In this document: piece after piece, positions 1 through 5,030 of the stretch
Position numbering within the stretch: position 1 is the first letter of the stretch
Layout of the letters: every line of letters starts with the position of its first letter
NCBI GenBank assembly: GCA_029218485.1
Contig: JAQXRK010000031.1
Location: 1-5,087, forward strand
Source of the DNA: a bacterium
Lineage (GTDB): Bacteria > Bacillota > Clostridia > Christensenellales > CAG-138
Length of the DNA stretch: 5,087 nucleotides
Reading direction: 5' to 3'
Notes under the pieces: generated by a model
Seen by the model: only the letters and a program-made list of their open reading frames with translations
Told to the model about the DNA's origin: nothing
The model's database searches: none
Made by a program: the position numbers and the translations under genes

Positions 1-1223
1 TGCTGGAAGCGGACGTCAACTTCCTCGTGGTCAAGGATTTTATCAAAACGGTGACCGAGCGCGCCGTTGGTCAGGAGGTTCTTGAAAGCCTCACGCCCGG
101 TCAGCAGGTCATCAAGGTGGTCAACGAGGAGCTCACCCGCCTGATGGGCAGCACGAATGCCAGGATCGACTTTGGCAGCACCAAGCCAGCCGTTTTTCTC
201 ATGGCGGGTTTGCAGGGGGCTGGTAAGACGACGATGTGCGGCAAGCTGGCGGGCTTGCTCAAAAAGCAGTACGGCAAAACCCCGATGCTGGTCGCCTGCG
301 ATATCTATCGCCCGGCGGCGATCCAGCAGCTCCAGATCGTCGGTGAAAAGGTCGGCGTGCCGGTGTTTGAACGGGGACAGAACGATCCGGTCGAGACGGC
401 AAAGCTCGCGATCGCCAAAGCTCAGCATGATTTTTGCGATGTTGTGATCGTCGATACGGCCGGCCGCCTGCATATCGATTCCGATATGATGGACGAACTC
501 AAGCGCATTCGCGATGCGGTCAATCCAAGCGAGGTTTTGCTCGTTGTGGACGCCATGACCGGTCAGGATGCGGTAAACGTGGCCAAAACGTTCAACGAGT
601 CCATTGCGCTCACGGGCGTGGTGCTCACGAAGCTCGATGGCGATACCCGCGGTGGTGCGGCGCTCTCCGTGCGCGCTGTGACCGGAAAGCCGATCAAGTT
701 TGCAGGTATCGGCGAAAAGCTGACCGATATCGAGACGTTCCACCCGGACCGCATGGCGTCGCGCATTCTGGGCATGGGCGATGTGCTCACGCTCATTGAG
801 AAGGCGCAGACGGCGTTCGATGAAAAGAAGGCCGCCGCCCTGCAGACCAAGATGCGAACCGACAGCTTCACGCTGGATGATTTTCTTGAGCAGATGGATC
901 AGCTCAAGAACATGGGTTCCATGCAGGATATTCTCGGTATGCTTCCGGGCGTCAATGCCGGCCAGCTCGGCAACCTGCAGGTGGACGAAAAGGCAATGGC
1001 GCACACGCGGGCGATCATCTGCTCGATGACCAAAGCGGAGCGGGCGAATCCGGACCTGCTCAATGCGAGCCGCCGCCGCCGCATCGCAAAGGGAAGCGGC
1101 ACATCCGTACAGGAGGTCAACCGGCTGATGAACCAGTTTGCGGCTTCGCGCAAGCTCATGAAGCAGATGACGAGCGGCCGGTTCAAGAAGGGCCGCCGCG
1201 GCGGATTCCCATTTGGGTTTTAA
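1..1223 (+). CDS. ffh: Signal recognition particle GTPase Ffh (SRP54), 5'-truncated by the window edge
   Basis: Ffh binds 4.5S/6S SRP RNA and hydrophobic signal sequences emerging from the ribosome, and delivers nascent chains to the receptor FtsY at the membrane. The first complete codon is at base 3, where the reading LEADVNFLVVKDF matches roughly residue 39 onward of the family, so about 40 N-terminal residues lie upstream; the GTG at 27 is an internal valine codon, not a start. Visible motifs: the P-loop GLQGAGKTT (207-233), DIYRPAA, the G3 motif DTAGR (453-467), the G4 motif TKLD (627-638) and GIGEK of the NG domain. The M domain follows, with a methionine-rich finger-loop region (about 912-950) and the SRP RNA-binding motif starting SRRRRIAKGSGTS (1068-1127). 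The C-terminus is basic and glycine-rich (FKKGRRGG), as is common in Firmicutes. About 406 codons are present, against a usual 445-455 residues. No damage is visible. Identification is secure. Confidence 0.98.
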   Translation, partial: LEADVNFLVVKDFIKTVTERAVGQEVLESLTPGQQVIKVVNEELTRLMGSTNARIDFGSTKPAVFLMAGLQGAGKTTMCGKLAGLLKKQYGKTPMLVACDIYRPAAIQQLQIVGEKVGVPVFERGQNDPVETAKLAIAKAQHDFCDVVIVDTAGRLHIDSDMMDELKRIRDAVNPSEVLLVVDAMTGQDAVNVAKTFNESIALTGVVLTKLDGDTRGGAALSVRAVTGKPIKFAGIGEKLTDIETFHPDRMASRILGMGDVLTLIEKAQTAFDEKKAAALQTKMRTDSFTLDDFLEQMDQLKNMGSMQDILGMLPGVNAGQLGNLQVDEKAMAHTRAIICSMTKAERANPDLLNASRRRRIAKGSGTSVQEVNRLMNQFAASRKLMKQMTSGRFKKGRRGGFPFGF

Positions 1224-1232
1224 GCAACGAAT

Positions 1233-1249
1233 AACGGCTTTGCCGTTTT
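1233..1249 (+). terminator. Weak terminator- or attenuator-like hairpin between ffh and rpsP
   Basis: The bases AACGGC (1233-1238) and GCCGTT (1242-1247) form a perfect 6-bp stem with a TTT loop, starting ten bases after the ffh stop. Four T residues (1246-1249), two of them inside the stem, precede a C, so the U-tract is short. The shape fits a weak intrinsic terminator or an attenuator that would lower read-through from ffh into rpsP; it could also be a 3'-end stabilising stem or chance. No convincing promoter follows it, so rpsP probably still depends on read-through. Confidence 0.35.
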
Positions 1250-1290
1250 CGCAATACAACAAACACTGATACTTTCTGGAGGGAAAACAC

Positions 1291-1533
1291 ATGTTGAAGA
1301 TCAGACTGCGCAGAATGGGCGCAAAGAAGGCTCCTTTTTACCGCATCATCGTGGCCGACTCCCGTGCGCCGCGCGATGGTACGTTCGTGGAGGAGATCGG
1401 CTACTACAACCCGCTGACCGACCCCGCCGAGCTGAAGGTTGACAATGAGCGCGCTGCGCATTGGCTGAAGAACGGCGCACAGCCGACCGATACCGTCCGT
1501 GCGTTGCTGAAGAAGAGCGGCGCAATCGGCTGA
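1291..1533 (+). CDS. rpsP: 30S ribosomal protein bS16
   Basis: bS16 binds 16S rRNA in the 5'/central domain region and is needed for correct 30S assembly. The 80-residue product has the normal family length and shows the conserved N-terminus MLKIRLRRMGAKKAPFYRI followed by VADSRAPRDG, the segment EEIGYYNPL, and the C-terminal region with AAHWLKNGAQPTDTV and LLKKSG. The ATG at 1291 is preceded by GGAGGG (1278-1283) with 7 bases of spacing. It is the first gene of a tightly packed run with khpA, rimM and trmD, the same association of bS16 with RimM and TrmD seen in E. coli and Bacillus. Its stop codon (1531-1533) overlaps the Shine-Dalgarno of the next gene, suggesting translational coupling. 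Confidence 0.98.
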   Translation: MLKIRLRRMGAKKAPFYRIIVADSRAPRDGTFVEEIGYYNPLTDPAELKVDNERAAHWLKNGAQPTDTVRALLKKSGAIG

Positions 1534-1543
1534 GGAACCATCG

Positions 1544-1771
1544 ATGGACGAGCTGGTCAGGTTTATTGCAAAGAGCCTTGTGGATGATCCCGACGCGGTG
1601 CAGGTGGAAACCAAACAGGACGGCGAATACACCGTGATCGAGCTGCACGTAGCGCCCGGCGACATGGGCAAGGTCATCGGTAAAAAGGGACGGATTGCCA
1701 AAGCGATCCGCACGGTTGTCAAAGCGGCTTCCGTGAAGGATAACGGCAAGTATTCGGTGGAGATCGTTTGA
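1544..1771 (+). CDS. khpA: KhpA, single KH-domain RNA-binding protein (YlqC/UPF0109 family)
   Basis: The 75-residue protein is essentially one KH domain. The RNA-binding GxxG loop is visible as GKKG (residues 46-49) in the context GKVIGKKGRIAKAIR, followed by the typical helix and a last strand ending KYSVEIV. In Gram-positive bacteria such as Streptococcus pneumoniae, KhpA partners with KhpB (Jag/EloR) in RNA binding and influences cell elongation and division; a role in this organism is inferred from the family. The start ATG at 1544 has the sequence TGAGGA (1531-1536) 7 bases upstream, which includes the rpsP stop. The position between rpsP and rimM is the standard Firmicutes place for this gene. 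The stop TGA (1769-1771) overlaps the rimM start. B. subtilis has ylqD next; here rimM follows directly. Confidence 0.95.
   Translation: MDELVRFIAKSLVDDPDAVQVETKQDGEYTVIELHVAPGDMGKVIGKKGRIAKAIRTVVKAASVKDNGKYSVEIV
1759..1770 (+). promoter_or_regulatory. Ribosome-binding site and TTG start of rimM
   Basis: GGAG (1759-1762), within a GGTGGAG stretch at the end of khpA, lies 5 bases before TTG (1768-1770). The TTG overlaps the khpA stop in the tetranucleotide TTGA, an arrangement typical of termination-reinitiation. No ATG or GTG gives a full-length RimM N-terminus, and the conserved segment YLRIGQIVRAHG begins five codons after this TTG, so TTG is the supported start. Confidence 0.75.
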
Positions 1772-2289
1772 ACAGCAGAGAATATCTCCGCATTGGACAA
1801 ATCGTGCGCGCGCACGGCGTTCATGGCGCTGTCAAGTTGATACCGACAACGGATGTCATAGAGCGGTTTCGCGGCCTCTCCGAAGCGTATTTGGAGGAGC
1901 GGGGCGAATACCGCCCTGTTGCATTGTCCGGCGTTCGGCTGCTGAATGATGCCGTCGTTCTGCAAATCTCCGGAGTGGAAACGTGCGATGCGGCCGAGCG
2001 GCTGCGCGGGAAATACCTGTGTGTGGATCGCGCGCATGCCGTTCAGCTTCCGCCCGATACCTACTTCATCGCCGATCTGATCGGGTGCGAAACATTCGAT
2101 ACGGAGGGCGCCTCGTTCGGCCGCATCACCGATGTGCTGCAGCCGGGGGCGAACGACGTCTATGAAATTGAGCATGGACGCCTGATGGTGCCTGCGCTCA
2201 AAAGAGTGCTGTCGGCCGTGGATATTGAGAACAGACGGATCGTCTTCGACGCCGGTGTGCTCCGGGAGGTAGGGCTGTTTGAGGATTGA
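1768..2289 (+). CDS. rimM: Ribosome maturation factor RimM
   Basis: RimM is a 16S rRNA-processing and 30S-assembly factor that works on the head domain through contact with uS19. The 173-residue product has the usual length and two-domain form. The N-terminal RimM domain (about residues 6-90) carries LRIGQIVRAHGVHGAVKL, and LRGKYLCVDR near residues 79-88. The C-terminal PRC-barrel (about 95-170) shows YFIADLIGCETF (99-110), LQPGANDVYEI (124-134), MVPALKRVL (140-148) and VDIENRRIVF. The start is the TTG at 1768, overlapping the khpA stop; GGAG lies 5 bases upstream. The 3' end overlaps trmD by 11 bases. Its grouping with rpsP, trmD and rplS matches the family's usual context. Confidence 0.97.
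   Translation: MNSREYLRIGQIVRAHGVHGAVKLIPTTDVIERFRGLSEAYLEERGEYRPVALSGVRLLNDAVVLQISGVETCDAAERLRGKYLCVDRAHAVQLPPDTYFIADLIGCETFDTEGASFGRITDVLQPGANDVYEIEHGRLMVPALKRVLSAVDIENRRIVFDAGVLREVGLFED
2264..2281 (+). promoter_or_regulatory. Ribosome-binding site and TTG start of trmD inside rimM
   Basis: GGGAGGT (2264-2270) lies within the last rimM codons, 8 bases before TTG (2279-2281). The TTG begins the reading MRIDILTLFPEMF, which is the conserved TrmD N-terminus, so no other start is credible. The rimM stop is at 2287-2289, giving an 11-base overlap that points to coupled translation. Confidence 0.8.
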
Positions 2290-2977
2290 TATTTTAACCC
2301 TGTTTCCCGAAATGTTCGACGGCGTGCTCGGCGCGAGCATGCTTGGCCGCGCGGCCGCCGGCGGTCTGCTGGAGTTTTATACGCACGATATTCGCGCCTA
2401 CACCGACAACAAACACAAAAAGGCCGACGACTACCCCTTTGGCGGCGGCGCGGGACTCGTGATGATGGCGCAGCCCATCTTCGATTGCATGGAGCACGTC
2501 ATCGGGCTCGATCCGCGCCCAACCAAGCGCATTCTTCTGACGCCGCGGGGACGGCTGCTGACCCCGGCGCTCGCGCAGGAGCTTGCGCAGCAGGAGCGTC
2601 TGGTGCTCCTGTGCGGACATTATGAGGGCGTGGATGAGCGCGTGATGTCGGTCATCGACGAGGAAGTGTCCATCGGCGACTATGTGCTCACCGGCGGCGA
2701 ACTGCCCGCCATGGTGCTCATCGACTGCGTGAGCCGGTTCATCCCCGGCGTGCTCGGCTGTGCGGAGAGCGCGGCGGATGAGTCGCATGCGGGCGATGGC
2801 TTTCTGGAGTATCCGCAGTATACGCGGCCGGCGGAGTTCCGCGGTATGACCGTGCCGGATGTGCTGCTTTCCGGACACCATGCCAACATCGTTGCCTGGA
2901 GGCACAGGCAATCGCTTTTAAAAACGCAGCAGAACCGGCCGGAACTGCTCGGCAGGCACGGCCGAAAAAACCGGTAA
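2279..2977 (+). CDS. trmD: tRNA (guanine-N1)-methyltransferase TrmD
   Basis: TrmD transfers a methyl group from S-adenosylmethionine to N1 of G37 in tRNAs that have G36, which prevents +1 frameshifting. It is a SPOUT-class trefoil-knot enzyme acting as a homodimer. Visible motifs: LTLFPEMF at the N-terminus, DDYPFGGGAGLVM (50-62), the AdoMet-site segments LCGHYEGVDERV (111-122) and SIGDYVLTGGELPAM (131-145), then RFIPGVLG (153-160), LEYPQYTRPAEFRG (176-189) and LLSGHHANI (196-204). Two things are odd. In the loop 161-174, where E. coli has EDSF with catalytic Asp169, this protein reads ADESHAGDG, with one extra residue and possibly Glu at the catalytic position. The C-terminal domain also ends early after RPELLG, giving 232 residues against about 240-255. 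It starts with TTG and overlaps rimM by 11 bases. Confidence 0.97.
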   Translation: MRIDILTLFPEMFDGVLGASMLGRAAAGGLLEFYTHDIRAYTDNKHKKADDYPFGGGAGLVMMAQPIFDCMEHVIGLDPRPTKRILLTPRGRLLTPALAQELAQQERLVLLCGHYEGVDERVMSVIDEEVSIGDYVLTGGELPAMVLIDCVSRFIPGVLGCAESAADESHAGDGFLEYPQYTRPAEFRGMTVPDVLLSGHHANIVAWRHRQSLLKTQQNRPELLGRHGRKNR

Positions 2978-2995
2978 ATGCATGACAGAATACGC

Positions 2996-3024
2996 TTGCG
3001 TTCGCCGGAAGCATATGATATAAT
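2996..3024 (+). promoter_or_regulatory. Sigma-A-type promoter upstream of rplS
   Basis: A perfect -10 hexamer TATAAT (3019-3024) is preceded by TGA, giving an extended -10 (TG at 3016-3017). A -35 element TTGCGT (2996-3001), matching the first three consensus positions, lies exactly 17 bases upstream of it. Transcription would start near 3031-3032, leaving a leader of about 72 bases before the rplS ATG. The element sits in the longest gap of the window, just after trmD, which supports a real promoter rather than chance. Confidence 0.8.
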
Positions 3025-3037
3025 CACGCTTGTGACA

Positions 3038-3077
3038 ATAGGCGGTCCGCTGTTCCTGCATGGGCATGAACGTCTAT
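3038..3077 (+). ncRNA. Candidate L19 (rplS) mRNA leader structure
   Basis: Within the predicted rplS 5' UTR two stacked stems can be drawn. The outer stem pairs ATAGGC (3038-3043) with GTCTAT (3072-3077), six pairs including one G-U. An 8-base one-sided bulge GGTCCGCT (3044-3051) follows. The inner hairpin pairs GTTC (3052-3055) with GAAC (3068-3071), has one C/T mismatch, then pairs TGC (3057-3059) with GCA (3064-3066) around an ATGG loop. An L19 leader family is known upstream of rplS in Gram-positive bacteria and is thought to mediate autoregulation by the protein. The location between promoter and Shine-Dalgarno fits; membership in that family is inferred, since I could not run a covariance search. 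Confidence 0.6.
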
Positions 3078-3103
3078 CAGTATAGTGAAGGAGAACAATT
3101 TTC

Positions 3104-3463
3104 ATGTCAGACATCATCAGAGAGCTGGAAAAAGAGCAGCTTCGTACGGACCTGCCGGAACTGCAGGTTGGCGACACTGTCCGTGTTTTCGTGAAGGTCG
3201 TCGAGGGCAATCGCGAGAGATTGCAGAACTTTGAGGGCCTCGTCATCAAGATTCAGGGTGGCGGCGTTCGCAAGTCGTTCACCGTTCGCCGCATTTCCTA
3301 CGGCATCGGCGTTGAGAGAACGTTCCCGTACCACAGCCCGCGCATCGGCCGCATCGAGATCGTGCGCCACGGTGTTGTTCGCCGCGCGAAGCTCTTCTAT
3401 CTGCGTGACCGCGCCGGCAAAGCGGCCAAGGTTCGCGAGCGCATTGTTGATAAAAAGAAATAA
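3104..3463 (+). CDS. rplS: 50S ribosomal protein bL19
   Basis: bL19 lies at the 30S-50S interface of the large subunit and contributes to an intersubunit bridge. The 119-residue product has the normal length and conserved blocks: LEKEQLRTDLPELQVGDTVRV near the N-terminus, GNRERLQNFEGLVI (55-68), the motif GVRKSFTVRRISYGIGVERTF beginning at about residue 74 (given here only as its first and last elements GVRKSF and GVERTF), HSPRIGRIEIVR, and the C-terminal KLFYLRDRAGKAAK. The ATG at 3104 is preceded by AAGGAG (3088-3093) with 10 bases of spacing. The gene has its own promoter and structured leader upstream and a strong terminator 17 bases after its stop, so it can be expressed independently of the upstream ribosome-maturation genes, and its level may be set by the leader. 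Confidence 0.98.
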   Translation: MSDIIRELEKEQLRTDLPELQVGDTVRVFVKVVEGNRERLQNFEGLVIKIQGGGVRKSFTVRRISYGIGVERTFPYHSPRIGRIEIVRHGVVRRAKLFYLRDRAGKAAKVRERIVDKKK

Positions 3464-3480
3464 TCGACGAATTCAAACCC

Positions 3481-3516
3481 AAAACCCCGGCCGCCTTGGC
3501 GCGGGGTTTTCGTTTA
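3481..3516 (+). terminator. Strong intrinsic terminator after rplS
   Basis: AAAACCCCG (3481-3489) pairs perfectly with CGGGGTTTT (3502-3510), nine base pairs. Inside, CGC (3492-3494) pairs with GCG (3499-3501) around a CTTG loop, with a two-base bulge GC on the left side. The T-rich tail continues as TTTTCGTTTAT. The A-tract on the 5' side would let it act on the opposite strand too, but no convergent gene exists. It starts 17 bases after the rplS stop and ends 34 bases before the rbgA start. Confidence 0.9.
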
Positions 3517-3550
3517 TCTGTGGAGTGAAAGCGGGAGGAAGCACCGGTTT

Positions 3551-4420
3551 ATGTTGATCCAATGGTACCCCGGCCATATGGCCAAAGCACGCCGCATGCT
3601 GCAGGAAAACCTGAAGCTGATCGATGTGGTTGTGGAGCTCATCGATGCTCGTGCGCCGGCAGCGACGCGCAACCCGGATTTTGATGTGCTGTTTCGGGAG
3701 AAAACGCGCGTTGTGCTGCTGAACAAGAGCGATCTGGCCGATCCTGAGAGCAGCCGTGCATGGCTTCAGTGGTTCAGAGAGCAGGGCGTGTTGGCGGAGT
3801 CCATCGTTTCGACCGGCAACAGCGGCAAGAAACAGGCGATTGCGCTCATCGAGCGGGCAGCGGCGCCGCGCGTGGAACGGATGCGGGAGAGTGGCGTAAA
3901 CAAGGTTGTCCGCGAGATTATCGTAGGTATACCCAACGTTGGAAAATCCACCTTCATCAACCGGATTGCGGGGCAGGTTCGCGCGCAGGTCGGGGACAAG
4001 CCCGGTGTGACGAAGGGAAAGCAGTGGGTGAAGATTACCCCGCATCTGGAACTGATGGATACGCCGGGCCTTCTCTGGCCAAAGCTCGAAGTGGAGCGCT
4101 ATGCGCGGCATCTTGCATTCCTTGGCTCCATCAAGGACGATGTGATGGATGTGGAGCAGCTGGCGGGGGAGTTGCTGCTTGAGCTGATGCAGCGGCGGCC
4201 GGAGGCCGTCACCGCCCGCTATGCAAAGACGGTGCCGGGCATGGACGCGGCGGCGCTTCTCGATGCGGTATGCGAGAGCCGGGGGTTCATCCTGTCGGGC
4301 GGGGTACGGGATACGGAGCGCGCCGTGCGCATCGTGCTAGACGAGTACCGCGCCGGCAAGCTGGCGCGCGTGACGCTGGAATTGCCCGATGAGGAGGCCG
4401 CGGATGCCGAGAATACCTGA
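3551..4420 (+). CDS. rbgA: Ribosome biogenesis GTPase RbgA (YlqF)
   Basis: RbgA is a circularly permuted GTPase that acts in late 50S assembly in B. subtilis, promoting incorporation of late proteins such as uL16. The 289-residue product is close to the B. subtilis length (about 282). The N-terminus MLIQWYPGHMAKARR is diagnostic. The permuted order is visible: G4 NKSD (58-61), a G5-like segment STGNSGKK (87-94), then G1 GIPNVGKST (126-134), the G2 region KPGVTKGKQW (150-159) with its conserved threonine, and G3 DTPG (170-173) followed by LLWPK. A C-terminal helical domain of about 100 residues follows. The ATG at 3551 has GGGAGG (3533-3538) 12 bases upstream, a rather long spacing. It lies 34 bases after a terminator with no clear promoter between, and overlaps rnhB by 17 bases. 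Confidence 0.97.
   Translation: MLIQWYPGHMAKARRMLQENLKLIDVVVELIDARAPAATRNPDFDVLFREKTRVVLLNKSDLADPESSRAWLQWFREQGVLAESIVSTGNSGKKQAIALIERAAAPRVERMRESGVNKVVREIIVGIPNVGKSTFINRIAGQVRAQVGDKPGVTKGKQWVKITPHLELMDTPGLLWPKLEVERYARHLAFLGSIKDDVMDVEQLAGELLLELMQRRPEAVTARYAKTVPGMDAAALLDAVCESRGFILSGGVRDTERAVRIVLDEYRAGKLARVTLELPDEEAADAENT
4391..4406 (+). promoter_or_regulatory. Ribosome-binding site that fixes the rnhB start at 4404
   Basis: GAGGAGG (4391-4397), inside the last rbgA codons, lies 6 bases before ATG 4404. An in-frame ATG at 4389 would add five residues but has no comparable purine-rich site upstream and its own codon sits at the edge of this Shine-Dalgarno. ATG 4404 is therefore the better start. 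Confidence 0.75.
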
Positions 4421-5030
4421 ACAGGAACGACTTGCGCAAATCTCGGCGATTGACAGCACGTTTTGGCGGCAGCCGGGCTGCGTGCTTGCGGGAATGGATG
4501 AGGTTGGCCGCGGGCCGCTGGCCGGCCCGGTGGTGGTCGGCTGTGCGGTTATGCCGCCGGAACCGCTTGTGCCCTATGTGAACGACTCGAAGAAACTGAG
4601 TGAAAAGCGCCGGGAGTCGGTCTTTGCCGCGCTGCAGGAGCACTGTGTGGCATGGTCGACGACGTGGATCGATGCGGCAACAATCGACGAAATCAATATA
4701 TTGGAGGCGACCAGGCGCGGCTTTGCCGAGGCATTCGCCTCGATTGGCACGCCGGTGACGGATGTCCTGATCGATGCGCTCACCGGCCTCGATATCCCGG
4801 CAAAACAGCATTCGCTGATCCATGGCGACGCACAGTCGTATTCGATTGCCGCTGCATCGATACTTGCCAAGGTGTCGCGCGACCGGTATATGATCGAGAT
4901 GGATGCGGTGTATCCGCAGTATGGTTTTTGCCGCAACAAGGGCTACGGCACGGCGGAACATATCGCCGCAATCCGGCAATACGGGCCTTGCCCGCTGCAC
5001 CGACTGACATTCATTCAAAAGTTCTTATGA
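4404..5030 (+). CDS. rnhB: Ribonuclease HII
   Basis: RNase HII cuts RNA in RNA-DNA hybrids and starts removal of single ribonucleotides misincorporated into DNA, using two metal ions. With the ATG at 4404 the protein has 208 residues, normal for the family. The active-site motif GMDEVGRGPLAGPV (30-43) supplies Asp32 and Glu33 and the GRG motif that recognises the ribonucleotide junction. DSKKLSEKRR (61-70), VLIDAL with Asp124, HGDAQSYSIAAASILAKVSRD (given as HGDAQSYSIAAASILAKV plus SRD; Asp142 probably the fourth catalytic acid) and YPQYGF.RNKGYGTAEH follow. The end CPLHRLTFI replaces the more usual HRRSF by HRLTF, a mild change. Its start overlaps rbgA by 17 bases and its stop overlaps the next start as ATGA, so translation of rbgA-rnhB-yraN is probably coupled. 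Confidence 0.97.
   Translation: MPRIPEQERLAQISAIDSTFWRQPGCVLAGMDEVGRGPLAGPVVVGCAVMPPEPLVPYVNDSKKLSEKRRESVFAALQEHCVAWSTTWIDAATIDEINILEATRRGFAEAFASIGTPVTDVLIDALTGLDIPAKQHSLIHGDAQSYSIAAASILAKVSRDRYMIEMDAVYPQYGFCRNKGYGTAEHIAAIRQYGPCPLHRLTFIQKFL

Noticed and set aside
27..29. GTG at 27 as the start of ffh
   Set aside because: Codons from base 3 onward already match the conserved Ffh segment LEADVNF, so the gene begins before the window.
1268..1273. -10-like GATACT before rpsP
   Set aside because: There is no -35 at suitable spacing, and a start 7 bases downstream would fall in the rpsP Shine-Dalgarno.
1183..2340. 385-codon open frame on the minus strand spanning rpsP, khpA and rimM
   Set aside because: It lies opposite three strongly conserved genes with clear ribosome-binding sites. 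Its translation shows no recognisable domain, and long antisense frames are expected in GC-rich coding DNA.
2294..2911. 205-codon minus-strand frame opposite trmD
   Set aside because: A mirror of the trmD codon bias, with no domain-like features.
2960..3023. Possible frameshift at the A-run near the end of trmD
   Set aside because: The alternative frame gives a tail that does not resemble the missing TrmD helix and would run through the rplS -10 element. The shorter natural end is simpler.
3473..4111. 212-codon minus-strand frame opposite rbgA and the rplS terminator
   Set aside because: It is antisense to RbgA's conserved GTPase motifs and would run through the terminator hairpin. No credible product.
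4389..4403. Upstream ATG for rnhB at 4389
   Set aside because: It lacks a Shine-Dalgarno, while ATG 4404 has GAGGAGG at 6-base spacing.
4287..5018. 243-codon minus-strand frame opposite rnhB
   Set aside because: It is antisense to a complete RNase HII with all motifs. The predicted protein is arginine/histidine-rich without family resemblance, typical of a shadow frame.
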